NCBI GenBank assembly: GCA_900143635.1
Contig: FREY01000002.1
Coordinates: forward strand, 558,501 to 622,500
Direction: 5' to 3'
DNA length: 64,000 nt
From: Rhodobacteraceae bacterium Alg231-04
GTDB taxonomy: Bacteria > Pseudomonadota > Alphaproteobacteria > Rhodobacterales > Rhodobacteraceae
In this document: one piece after another, positions 9,090-17,118 of the stretch
How the letters are laid out: the number at the start of each line of letters is the position of its first letter
Numbering within the stretch: position 1 is the stretch's first letter
Made by a program: the position numbers and the translations under genes
The notes under the pieces: model-generated
Told to the model about the DNA's origin: nothing
The model's database searches: none
Seen by the model: only the letters and a program-made list of their open reading frames with translations

Positions 9090-10232
9090 TCAGCTGCAGT
9101 GGTCGACGATTTCCAGATGCTGGGCAAGCGTGTCGATCTTGCCCATCCATGCGTTGACCAGGGCCGGATCACTGGGCGCTGCATGCACGCCGGGGGCGAT
9201 CTTGCCGTTCATCGCCGCCTCAATGGCCAGCGACACCGGGATCGACACCAAACGCGCCATCGCCGTGCCGGCCTCATCCCCCCAGGCGTCCATGACGTAG
9301 GTCTTGTGCCAGACGGCCGCGCCGTCTTGTTCAGCCTTCAGCCCAACACAAAGAACAACGCGGTCCGGTTCGCCTTCGTCATAGGCGTTATCCGTCCAGA
9401 ACTGGTCGGACATTTCTTTCAGACGCGCGTCGCCGGCTTCGCCTTCCAGTGTTTCGACCTCTTTGAAGACACCATCCCAGGCCTCGGCCCAGCCGTTCAG
9501 GCGCAGGGTGCCGCGGACGAATTCCTTGACGCTCCAGTCTTTTTCAAACCCGTATTCCGCCATGAAGGGCAGGCTGTCGCGGTTCGGGTAAACCTCGAAG
9601 CTTTCGGGCGTGGTCAGCGGCGCGGTGTAGCTGCTGATTGCGTCCCAGGGGCGGGCGACGTCCAGTTCCTTGTGATCGCGGATCGATTTGGAGGGAGAGC
9701 GCAGCGCTTTCAGCACGCCCAGCGGCGACCAGCTGAATTTGTAGCGGAACGGGTTGGGGATCTTGGGAATGCCGCCACAGTAGGAGATGAAGCTGAGATC
9801 ATTGGCCGCGTCAAAAACATCCGACGCGCGATAGTCAGCGATCAGCGCATGGGCCATCAGGTGGTCGATGCCGGGGTCAAGACCAACCTCGTTCACCAGC
9901 ACAACACCAGCTGCCTTGGCCGCGTCATCCAGCGCGCGCATGTCCGGCGCGATGTAGGACGAGGACACAAAATGCGCGCCCTTGGAGATTGCCAGTTCGG
10001 CCAGCGGCACATGCCAGTCGCCGGGCAGCATGGAGACCACCACATCCGCGGGGCTGAGCAGCTCGCCCAGATTGGCGATGTCAAAGGCGTGGATGTTGGA
10101 GGTGAGATCGCCCACCGCCTCGCGGGCTTTTTCCGGGGTTCTGTTCCAGACGGCAACGTCATGGCCCGCGTCCAGCAGGCGACGCAGGCCGGGGATGGCC
10201 GACAGGCCGGTTCCGCACCAGTGAATGGTCAT
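9090..10232 (-). CDS. Saccharopine dehydrogenase, glutamate-forming type (LYS9-like)
   Basis: The 380-residue protein starts with a Rossmann fold (MTIHWCGTGLSAIPGLRRLLDAGHDVAVWNR) and has the saccharopine dehydrogenase features ADVVVSMLPGDWHVPLAELAISKGAHFVSSSYI and VLVNEVGLDPGIDHLMAH (around residue 110). The second half contains SYCGGIPKIPNPFRYKFSWSP, as in LYS9 enzymes. The likely reaction is saccharopine to glutamate plus aminoadipate semialdehyde, the second step of lysine degradation. It follows the LYS1-like gene by 29 bases in the same operon. Direction of flux is inferred; with dapB present for synthesis, this pair is most likely catabolic. Confidence 0.88.
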   Translation of the reverse strand: MTIHWCGTGLSAIPGLRRLLDAGHDVAVWNRTPEKAREAVGDLTSNIHAFDIANLGELLSPADVVVSMLPGDWHVPLAELAISKGAHFVSSSYIAPDMRALDDAAKAAGVVLVNEVGLDPGIDHLMAHALIADYRASDVFDAANDLSFISYCGGIPKIPNPFRYKFSWSPLGVLKALRSPSKSIRDHKELDVARPWDAISSYTAPLTTPESFEVYPNRDSLPFMAEYGFEKDWSVKEFVRGTLRLNGWAEAWDGVFKEVETLEGEAGDARLKEMSDQFWTDNAYDEGEPDRVVLCVGLKAEQDGAAVWHKTYVMDAWGDEAGTAMARLVSIPVSLAIEAAMNGKIAPGVHAAPSDPALVNAWMGKIDTLAQHLEIVDHCS

Positions 10233-10261
10233 GTGATGTCTCCTTGTTCGGTTGCCGCGGC

Positions 10262-11314
10262 TTAGCCCGGAACGTGTTCTTTGAAAGTGGCTTCGGCGCG
10301 GCCCCAGACGCCTGCGGTCAGGTCTGTCAGGGTCAGCAGCGAGGGCAGCAGCTGCGCGGCGTAGTCTTGCGAGCTTTCCAGCGGCAGCATTGAGGGCAGG
10401 TTGTCGATTGCCATCACATCCAGCACCGGATTGTCCGCCACACGCAGGGCGGGGGCGTCCCAGTCGGTGGCGCGGTCATAGACCGGCACCGGGTTGTAGT
10501 CACTGTCCGGGTCGCAGGCCACATCGCCGATGGCCGTCAGTCTGCGGTCTGCGGTCAGCGCCTCGCGCGGAACAAAAACCGGTGTGCCGGGGCGGGCGAG
10601 GATGCAGTTGAGGAACAGATCGTGGTCCAGAATCTGCGGGAACGGGCCGCCAGTGGACGTTTCGGCCATGTCCCATTTGGTCACATCGACTCCCATCGCC
10701 TCGCACAAGTCCGCAGCGCCGGTGCCAACGCGGCCCAGCGCGCCGATGACGATGGCGCGGGGGCGGTCAGCATTCAGCGCGTCCAACTCGCCGCCCAGAT
10801 CAGCGATCAAGGCGTTCTTGTTCTTGTAGACACCGACCGGCCCGCACAGCGCTCCGCGCTGTTGGGCGGCCCAGGCTTTCAGCGTCACAGCCGCGCCCGC
10901 ATAGCCAGCCCAATAGCCAAAGGCGGCCACCCGGCGGCCCGTCTCATCCACCAGATATTCTAGATCATAGAGCGTGCCACCGCCCGCCTTGAACCGCTCC
11001 AGTAGCGCCTTGCCGGAATACTGGCCCTTGAAGGCATGGCCGAACATGATGTGGCGATGCGGCAGCGGGCTGCCGTCTTCGGGCAGTTCTTTCAGGCCAA
11101 AGATGATCGCATCCAGCGGTGCTTCGGGCCAGGAATTTTCAGCCGCAATGGCGCAGCCCGCATCCACATAGCCCTGCAGCGGAATGGCCCGGACCGAGCT
11201 TTCCTCGACCGTCACCTTGATACCTGCCGCGATCAGCGTTGCGGCCCCTTCAGGGGTGAGGCCGGCGCGTTCTTCGTTCGGGCGCTGTTCGGCCCGGACC
11301 CAGAGATGTGTCAT
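10262..11314 (-). CDS. Saccharopine dehydrogenase, lysine-forming type (LYS1-like)
   Basis: The 350-residue protein begins MTHLWVRAEQRPNEERAGLTPEGA, the alanine dehydrogenase/transhydrogenase N-terminal domain of LYS1 enzymes. Further signatures are IIFGLKELPEDG, HRHIMFGHAFKGQ near residue 92, and FGYWAGYAGAAVTLKAW. The Rossmann segment is VIGALGRVGTGAADLCEAMG. It would join lysine and 2-oxoglutarate to saccharopine. The ATG at 11314 has AAGGA upstream and is 11 bases after the GST stop; the longer reading frame into the GST gene is not coding. It is the third gene of a four-gene operon. Confidence 0.9.
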   Translation of the reverse strand: MTHLWVRAEQRPNEERAGLTPEGAATLIAAGIKVTVEESSVRAIPLQGYVDAGCAIAAENSWPEAPLDAIIFGLKELPEDGSPLPHRHIMFGHAFKGQYSGKALLERFKAGGGTLYDLEYLVDETGRRVAAFGYWAGYAGAAVTLKAWAAQQRGALCGPVGVYKNKNALIADLGGELDALNADRPRAIVIGALGRVGTGAADLCEAMGVDVTKWDMAETSTGGPFPQILDHDLFLNCILARPGTPVFVPREALTADRRLTAIGDVACDPDSDYNPVPVYDRATDWDAPALRVADNPVLDVMAIDNLPSMLPLESSQDYAAQLLPSLLTLTDLTAGVWGRAEATFKEHVPG

Positions 11315-11325
11315 GTGGTGTTCCT

Positions 11326-11940
11326 TCAAAGCATGCCCTTGGCATAGACGGCGCGGACGGACGCGCGCGCCTCCATTGCGGCCATGAATGTTTGCAGTTT
11401 CGGATAGTCGGCAAGGGCAACGCCATCGCCCTCCAGCCAGGTGCAGATGGTGTAAAGGTGGCAGTCCGCCACGCTGAAGGCCTCGCCCAGCACAAAGGGT
11501 CCGCGCAGGCCTTGGCGGCAGATGAAATCGCATGAGGCGGCCATGGTCTGCGGCACTTTGGCCTTCATGTCCTTGTAAGACGCAGGTTTGTCGGCCCAGC
11601 GGCTGCCTCGCATCCGGTGGGCATGGTTCACATGCATGGTGGAGGCGAGATAGCTGATCACTTCGCGCATGCGGGCGCGATCCAGCGGGTCTTCTGGAAC
11701 CAACTGTTTTTCGGGGGCCAGTTCGGCGACATATTCCAGCAGGGCAGGCGTTTCGGTCAGGATGCCGCCATCAACCGCCAGCGCGGGCACCCGGCCCTTT
11801 GGGTTGATCTGCGCATAGGCCGCGCCGGTCTGTTCCTTGGCGGCGAAATCTATTTTGATCGCCTCATACTCAACGCCTGTTTCTTCCAGCGCAATGGCGG
11901 TGGCGACGGCGATGGTGTTGGGTGCGTAGTAGAGCTGCAT
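11326..11940 (-). CDS. Glutathione S-transferase family protein
   Basis: The 204-residue protein has the GST layout: a thioredoxin-like N-terminal half (MQLYYAPNTIAVATAIALEETGVEYE, INPKGRVPALAVDGGILTETPALLEYVAEL) and an all-helical C-terminal half (FVLGEAFSVADCHLYTICTWLEG). The usual catalytic Ser/Cys after strand 1 would fall around N8-T9, so the activation mode is unclear. GGGGGG lies just upstream of the ATG. The phosphatase gene ends 22 bases before it and the saccharopine dehydrogenase starts 11 bases after it. A role beside lysine catabolism, perhaps detoxifying semialdehyde adducts, is only inference. Confidence 0.88.
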   Translation of the reverse strand: MQLYYAPNTIAVATAIALEETGVEYEAIKIDFAAKEQTGAAYAQINPKGRVPALAVDGGILTETPALLEYVAELAPEKQLVPEDPLDRARMREVISYLASTMHVNHAHRMRGSRWADKPASYKDMKAKVPQTMAASCDFICRQGLRGPFVLGEAFSVADCHLYTICTWLEGDGVALADYPKLQTFMAAMEARASVRAVYAKGML

Positions 11941-11962
11941 GTGGTTTCCCCCCGGATACTGA

Positions 11963-12616
11963 TTACAAATGCGTTTGCGCGTGGTGCCGGTCCGGGTCTT
12001 CCAGGTGCGGCGTGGCGTTGAACAGAACCGGGCTGAGGTGGCCACCAATCGGGTAGAGCCGCGTCATCGAGGAATTCATAATACCCAGTGTGATCCGTGC
12101 CATGCCCAGCGTGTCCAGCCCCAGCGACAGGCGCATGGCCATGGCGATCACCCCGCCCGAGGTAAAGACGATAGCAGGCCCGTCGCCCGCTGCAATCTCG
12201 GCCAGCGCGGCAGAGACGCGGGTTTCAAAGTCCCGCCAGCTTTCGGGTGGGTTTTCGATCTCATCTGCGGCCCATGCGGCAAACACCTTTGGCAGATGAT
12301 CCACAAACCCCTCGCGGGCTTGGGGGATGGGCAGAACATTCTGGTCCTCCAGCGCCTGAGACAGCGCGAAATACTCCATCTCGTTCAGCCGCGCATCACG
12401 GGTCACATCGGCGGTGAAACCGGCACTGGCGGCGGTCTCGGCGTGGCGGATCAGCGTGCCGGCATAGACGCGCGGGTGATGCGCCTGGCTGCTGCGCAGA
12501 TGCGCTCCCAGCCATTTGGCCTGCCTATGGCCAAGCGGGCTCAGCTTGTCATAGCTCGCCTCGTCCCGTGCTTCGGTATTGGCCTGTCCGTGACGGACCA
12601 GCGTGATGTGGCTCAT
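11963..12616 (-). CDS. Histidine phosphatase family protein
   Basis: The 217-residue protein starts MSHITLVRHGQANTEARDEASYDKLSPLGHRQAKWLG, with the phosphorylated-His motif RHG at residues 8-10. A supporting RHAETAAS is at about 57 and the acid region is ARLNEMEYF. The second catalytic histidine, usually in an SHGG motif, is replaced here: the matching segment reads VFTSGGVIAMAM. This variant may therefore have reduced or altered phosphatase activity. It is the first gene of the operon leading to GST and the two saccharopine dehydrogenases. The divergent M20 gene starts 124 bases away. Substrate unknown. Confidence 0.85.
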   Translation of the reverse strand: MSHITLVRHGQANTEARDEASYDKLSPLGHRQAKWLGAHLRSSQAHHPRVYAGTLIRHAETAASAGFTADVTRDARLNEMEYFALSQALEDQNVLPIPQAREGFVDHLPKVFAAWAADEIENPPESWRDFETRVSAALAEIAAGDGPAIVFTSGGVIAMAMRLSLGLDTLGMARITLGIMNSSMTRLYPIGGHLSPVLFNATPHLEDPDRHHAQTHL

Positions 12617-12739
12617 GCGGCACTTCCTGTACTGACTGGCAATTCTTAGGCGAGGATGCGCGCGCTGGGAAGGGGCCATTGCAGCGCGGCCTGCGCCGTG
12701 GAAGAACTTGGCGGATAACCTGCCGCGAAAGGTGCCGCC

Positions 12740-13933
12740 ATGACTCCCAATGTTGACCGATTTCTGTCTGACCTGCACCAGCTGCGCAGCTTTGGTGCTG
12801 CAGGTGATGGCAAGGGGGTGAAGCGGCGCGCCTTTAGCACAGCCGATATCGCTGCGCGCAAATGGCTGGCAGGCCGGATGGAGACGGCGGGGCTGGAGGT
12901 TCATTTTGATCCGCTGGGCAATCTCTTTGGTCTGGGCGGCGACCGGTCATTGTTGATCGGCAGTCACAGCGACAGCCAGCCCGAGGGCGGTTGGCTGGAC
13001 GGGGCGCTGGGCGTTGTTGCCGGGCTGGAGATCGCCCGCGCCGCCAAAGAAGCTGGCGGGCCGCCGATTTCGGTGGTCAGCTTTCAGGACGAAGAGGGGC
13101 GCTTTGGCGTACTTACGGGCTCTGAAGTCTGGGCGGGCAAGCTGGACATGGCGCAGGCGGATGGCTTCACCGACGAGTCTGGTCTGACACTGCGGGACGC
13201 ACGCCAGAGCATGGCGGATCTGGCCGGGGATTTCCTGCCGCACAATCGGTTCAGCGGCTTTCTGGAGATGCATATCGAACAGGGACCAGCACTGGATCAG
13301 GGCGCGGGCCGTATCGGCGTGGTGACGGATATTGTTGGTATTCGCGATATGCGCATCACCTTTACCGGTCAGCAGAACCACGCCGGCACCACACCTATGC
13401 ATCTGCGCGCGGATGCGTTTCAGGCACTGTCGGCCTTCAACACCCTGCTAATCGAGCGCATCGCCAATGTGGTCACGCCACAAACCGTCTGGACCATTGG
13501 CCATGTCGCCCTGCACCCCAATGCGGCTTCGGTTGTGCCGGGGCAGGCGGTGTTTTCGATGCAGTGGCGTGACGGGGACGCCGACCGGCTGGAGCGTATG
13601 GCGGCGATCATCCGCGAAACGGCCGAAGACGTGGCGGATGCGCGGGGGATGTCGGTTGATCTGGGACCGGTGTTGGGGATCGAGCCACAGCAAATGGATG
13701 CACGAATTCAGGATGCCTTGGTCGGCGCGGCAGAAGCGCTGGCACCGGGGGACTGGCAGAAGATGCCTTCAGGCGCGCTGCATGATGCGGCCAATCTGGC
13801 GCCTTTGATGCCGGTGGGCATGTTATTTGTGCCCTCTATCGGTGGCATCAGCCACGATTTTGCCGAGGACACGGCTGAGGAGGATCTGGTGCTGGGCCTG
13901 CAGGTATTGGCGCGGGCAGCAGCCAGTCTGTGA
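12740..13933 (+). CDS. M20-family Zn-dependent hydrolase (N-carbamoyl-L-amino acid hydrolase / allantoate amidohydrolase type)
   Basis: The 397-residue protein has the metal site of the AmaB/HyuC/AllC group: [26 protein letters not shown] (residues about 71-96), FQDEEGRFG, and [12 protein letters not shown] near 178. The dimerisation lid ([18 protein letters not shown]) and the last ligand region ([12 protein letters not shown]...GGISHDFAE) are present. Such enzymes release CO2 and ammonia from carbamoylated amino acids or ureides. Which of these it uses cannot be decided from sequence. It stands alone, diverging from the lysine operon and convergent with the WGR gene. Confidence 0.87.
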   Translation: MTPNVDRFLSDLHQLRSFGAAGDGKGVKRRAFSTADIAARKWLAGRMETAGLEVHFDPLGNLFGLGGDRSLLIGSHSDSQPEGGWLDGALGVVAGLEIARAAKEAGGPPISVVSFQDEEGRFGVLTGSEVWAGKLDMAQADGFTDESGLTLRDARQSMADLAGDFLPHNRFSGFLEMHIEQGPALDQGAGRIGVVTDIVGIRDMRITFTGQQNHAGTTPMHLRADAFQALSAFNTLLIERIANVVTPQTVWTIGHVALHPNAASVVPGQAVFSMQWRDGDADRLERMAAIIRETAEDVADARGMSVDLGPVLGIEPQQMDARIQDALVGAAEALAPGDWQKMPSGALHDAANLAPLMPVGMLFVPSIGGISHDFAEDTAEEDLVLGLQVLARAAASL

Positions 13934-13964
13934 GGCTTGGCGAGAAAACGGCGCGGGCCAGGTT

Positions 13965-14198
13965 TCAGGCGCAGTCTCGCTCGTAGCCGCGTTTCAGGGC
14001 GCGGTTGCGGTGGCTGTCAGCGGCGGCAGAGGCCTCGCGCAGGTTGCCATAGAGATTGATCACGCTGCGTCCTTCACCACCCGACACACCCCATTCGCGT
14101 AGGACGGAAACCCCGGAAAACAGGTTGATCGCAATTTCGATGCGATAGAACCGGGGGCGCCGGGCCGGACGGTGGTTGTAAAGCAGACAGGTGGCCAT
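13965..14198 (-). CDS. Small WGR domain-containing protein
   Basis: The 77-residue protein is essentially a single WGR domain (PF05406). After a short basic start it shows RFYRIEIAINLFSGVSVLREWGVSGGEGR, with the Trp-Gly of the name at about residues 36-37, then VINLYGNLREASAAADSHRNRALKRGYE. WGR domains bind nucleic acid ends in PARPs, but stand-alone bacterial forms have no known role. It is flanked by a convergent hydrolase gene and by the response regulator 69 bases away on the same strand. Confidence 0.75.
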   Translation of the reverse strand: MATCLLYNHRPARRPRFYRIEIAINLFSGVSVLREWGVSGGEGRSVINLYGNLREASAAADSHRNRALKRGYERDCA

Positions 14199-14266
14199 GC
14201 GCTGATTCTAACTATTTCAACATGGGCCGACAAGGGCTGTGGTGCGCGCTGTGCCGCAGTGAGGTG

Positions 14267-14971
14267 TCAGCCCCAGGCGACATCGGCCAGAAAGATGTAT
14301 CCCGCGCCGTAAATGGTCTTGATCAGCTGCGGGTTCTTGGGGTCTTCGCGCAGCTTGGTACGTAATCGCGAAATGCGCACATCCATCGCACGATCAAAGC
14401 TTTCACTGGCCGCACCGCCCAGCATCTCCTGCATCTGCGCGCGGGAGATCAGCCGTTTCGGACTGTCGAGGAACAGGCGCAGAACCTCTCCCTCGGCGTG
14501 GGAAAAGGGGGTTTCCGCGCCGTCGCTGTCTTCCAGCAGGTAACGGTCAAAATGGGCGGTCCAGCCGGCAAAGCTGGCGGTGTCGCTGGCCTTTTCGGCG
14601 GCGCGTGGTGCGGCGCGCAGGCGGGCGCGGACGCGGGCCACGACCTCAGCCGGATCGAAAGGTTTGGTGATATAGTCATCAGCCCCCAGTTCCAGCCCGG
14701 TCACCCGGTCCTGCACCTGTGCGCGGCCCGACACGATGATGACCTTGGCGCCCTGTTCCAGCGCCAGACGATGCACCAGCGCCAGCCCGTCACTGTCGGG
14801 CAGCGACAGATCAACCAGACAGACATCCGGCGTCACCCGTTTCAGCGCGGCCTCAAATTCGCGGGCGCGGGCAAAGCTCTGGGTGCGAAACCCGGCTTCT
14901 TCCAGCGCGGACGAAAGGATCTGCCGGATCTCCGGTTCGTCATCAAGAATGGTCACAAGGGGCGCGGTCAT
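14267..14971 (-). CDS. OmpR-family response regulator
   Basis: The 234-residue protein has a receiver domain (VTILDDEPEIRQILSSALEEAG; phosphoacceptor Asp in VCLVDLSLPDSDG; Lys in DDYITKPFDPAEV). A winged-helix DNA-binding domain follows (FSHAEGEVLRLFLDSPKRLISRAQM...DVRISRLRTKLREDPKNPQLIKTIYGAGYIF). The start at 14971 overlaps the kinase stop by 4 bases (ATGA), so kinase and regulator are made together. The divergent operon across 249 bases encodes an acyl-CoA synthetase and a Liv-type importer, the probable target. The inducing signal is unknown. Confidence 0.93.
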   Translation of the reverse strand: MTAPLVTILDDEPEIRQILSSALEEAGFRTQSFARAREFEAALKRVTPDVCLVDLSLPDSDGLALVHRLALEQGAKVIIVSGRAQVQDRVTGLELGADDYITKPFDPAEVVARVRARLRAAPRAAEKASDTASFAGWTAHFDRYLLEDSDGAETPFSHAEGEVLRLFLDSPKRLISRAQMQEMLGGAASESFDRAMDVRISRLRTKLREDPKNPQLIKTIYGAGYIFLADVAWG

Positions 14972-16869
14972 GCCGTGGCCTCCGGTTTTATCAGCGCCGA
15001 GAGCTGATGCGTTGTGAATGGTTTTTGCAGCAAGGGTCCGCGCGTCAGCGCCGCTTTGTGCAGCGGATCCGAAGGCGGCAGTGAGGTCATAAGGATGCAA
15101 GGAAGCCCGCTGCCGTCAAGCCTGTCCGTCAAATCAACACCGGTGGCCTCCCCCTCCAGCCGGATATCCGACAGAACCAGCGCCAGACCGGGCAGATCAG
15201 CGGTGAGGGCGCAGGCCTCGTCGACGGAAACGGCCTCGATCACGGTATAGCCGAGATCCATCAGCATTTCACGGAAAGTGGCGCGCAGCTCTTCGCTGTC
15301 TTCAACCAGCAACGCCATGCCGCCACGGGCATCGGGGGCAGGGCGGTAGGGCAGGCGCAGGGTGACAGCGCCGCCCGAAACGGTATTGGCGATACGCATG
15401 GAACCACCCGCAAGTTTGACCATGTCATAGACCATCGACAGGCCAAGTCCGGATCCTTCGCTGCCCTTGGTTGTGAAGAAGGGGTTCATCGCCTTTTTCA
15501 GCGCCTCGGGCGAAAATCCGGGGCCGGTGTCGGTGACAGACAGCTCCAGCCAGGTTGTCCCGACCGCATGGGCGCTGACGGTGATCTGCCCCGAGGCGCC
15601 ACAGGCGTCACGAGCGTTGAGGATCAGGTTCAAGAGCGCGTCCTGCAGCTGTCCGGGGTCCAGCAGCAGCGCCTGATCGGGCGTGTGGTCCAGCACCGAC
15701 AGGCCCAGACCGCGCGGCAGGGCAGGAGAGGCGAGAATTTTCAGCTCGTTCAGCAGGGTGCCGGGCTTCACAGCCTGCGGGCGCAGGGTGCGGCTGCCGG
15801 TCATATGGGCGATGCGGTCCAGCAGGCGGCCACCGCGTTTGGCGGCCGATAGGGTGCCCTGCACCAATTCCCCGGCATCATCGGGCAGGTCCATCTTGTC
15901 CAGTTTGCCCTGCATGCCCAGAATGATTGTCAGAAGGTTGGAGAAATCATGCGCCAGCCCGCTGGTCATCTGTGCCGCCAGTTCGCGGCGGCGCGCCTGT
16001 TGCAGTGCCACGCGGGCCTGTGTTTCCTCGGTCACATCCATCGACAGGATATAGACGCCGCCCTGTTCGTCGGGGGTAAAGGCCACGCGGATACGGCGGC
16101 TGTCGTGGTCTTCGGTGAATTCAAATACCGGGCTGTCGCCTTTGTAGGCCTTCAGCAGATGTGGTTCGATCTTCCCAAATGCCGAGACCCCCAGCGCATT
16201 TGAGATATGCACGCCCAACAGCTCTGACGGGCGGCCTGGAAAGACGCTGGAAAGGCGGCGGTTTGTGTAGGTGTAGTAACCGTCTTCATCCACATGGGCG
16301 ATATGGGCGGGCATCATTTCCGTGGTCAGCCGGGTGCGGGCCTCGATGCCGGTCAGCTGGCGCTGGGTCTCTTCCAGCCGGGTGATGGTGGCGGCCAGTT
16401 CGCGGTTGGTGGCCGACAGTTCCTCGGTGTGGGCGATCACCTGTTCAGAGAGTTCTTCAGAGCGCGCGCGCAGCAGCTGTTCCACGCGTTTGGTGCGGGT
16501 GATGTCGGTGTAGACCGTGACCCAGCCACCCTCCGGCAGTGGCGCGCCCTCGATCGAAATCATCCGGCCATTGCTGCGGGTCCGTTCAACGTAATGCGGT
16601 TCAAAGGCCAGCGCCTGGGCGACCTTGGATTGCACAAAGGTCTCGACATCGCCGACCTCACCGTATTCGCCCATTTCGGTAATATAGCGGATCGTGTCGT
16701 CGAACCGGGCGCCGGGGGTAACCAGCGCTCTTGGCAGGCCAAACATTTCCTGGAACCGATGGTTGCAGACCGCCAGCCGCAGATCACGGTCATAGATCGA
16801 CAGCGCCTGCGCAATCAGATTGAGCCCGGCGCCGGTCATTGCAGCGATCTGCTTGTCCGCGTTTTTCAT
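14968..16869 (-). CDS. Hybrid PAS-domain sensor histidine kinase with C-terminal receiver
   Basis: The 633-residue protein has no transmembrane segment and is probably cytoplasmic. An N-terminal PAS_7-like domain (LNLIAQALSIYDRDLRLAVCNHRFQEMFG) is followed by a coiled coil (about 115-160) and a second PAS domain (AHVDEDGYYTYTNRRLSSVFPGR). The phosphorylated His is in SGLAHDFSNLLTIILG near 315. The ATPase boxes NLILNARDACG, DTGPGFS and GSGLGLSMVYDM come next. The final 110 residues form a receiver (LLVEDSEELR, LVLSDIRLEG, LLQKPF). The ATG at 16869 has GGGGGAAG ahead of it; the longer frame has no support. It is coupled to the response regulator and diverges from the synthetase/transporter operon. 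Confidence 0.93.
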   Translation of the reverse strand: MKNADKQIAAMTGAGLNLIAQALSIYDRDLRLAVCNHRFQEMFGLPRALVTPGARFDDTIRYITEMGEYGEVGDVETFVQSKVAQALAFEPHYVERTRSNGRMISIEGAPLPEGGWVTVYTDITRTKRVEQLLRARSEELSEQVIAHTEELSATNRELAATITRLEETQRQLTGIEARTRLTTEMMPAHIAHVDEDGYYTYTNRRLSSVFPGRPSELLGVHISNALGVSAFGKIEPHLLKAYKGDSPVFEFTEDHDSRRIRVAFTPDEQGGVYILSMDVTEETQARVALQQARRRELAAQMTSGLAHDFSNLLTIILGMQGKLDKMDLPDDAGELVQGTLSAAKRGGRLLDRIAHMTGSRTLRPQAVKPGTLLNELKILASPALPRGLGLSVLDHTPDQALLLDPGQLQDALLNLILNARDACGASGQITVSAHAVGTTWLELSVTDTGPGFSPEALKKAMNPFFTTKGSEGSGLGLSMVYDMVKLAGGSMRIANTVSGGAVTLRLPYRPAPDARGGMALLVEDSEELRATFREMLMDLGYTVIEAVSVDEACALTADLPGLALVLSDIRLEGEATGVDLTDRLDGSGLPCILMTSLPPSDPLHKAALTRGPLLQKPFTTHQLSALIKPEATA

Positions 16870-17023
16870 GTCTTCCCCCTGCCTATTGGCTAGCACCGCC
16901 ACCGGCATTGTCAAAGCACCAAGGCTGCAAAAAGGCCCCGCAGAAAGCGCGGTGTTTCCGCGCGGGCAGGATTGAATTTGCGCTGTTACAATTCGTAAGA
17001 TTTGGGAAATCATCAGGAAAAAG

Positions 17024-17053
17024 TTGACGCGCTACCATTGAGGCGTCCCTTAT
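17024..17053 (+). promoter_or_regulatory. Candidate promoter of the acyl-CoA synthetase / ABC operon
   Basis: TTGACG (five of six to consensus) is followed after 18 bases by the weak -10 CCTTAT. Position fits a start just before the leader hairpins at 17064-17099. A weak -10 would fit an activator-dependent promoter, but that is inference. Confidence 0.3.
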
Positions 17054-17063
17054 CGGGACCAAA

Positions 17064-17099
17064 GGGGGCCAAGCCCCCGTCGGCGGGAAAAGTACCGCC
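17064..17099 (+). promoter_or_regulatory. Tandem hairpins in the 5' leader of the synthetase operon
   Basis: Hairpin 1 is GGGGGC-CAA-GCCCCC (17064-17078) and hairpin 2 is GGCGG-N8-CCGCC (17082-17099). They end 4 bases before the GGGGAGGAG ribosome site. They could block or expose that site or slow the polymerase. No ligand-binding class is recognised. Confidence 0.4.
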
Positions 17100-17118
17100 A
17101 AGGGGAGGAGATTTGTAC

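Noticed and set aside
16947..16963. Hairpin GCGCGG/CCGCGC between the kinase and synthetase genes as a terminator
   Set aside because: It lies upstream of both divergent genes and has no T tract, so there is no transcript for it to end.
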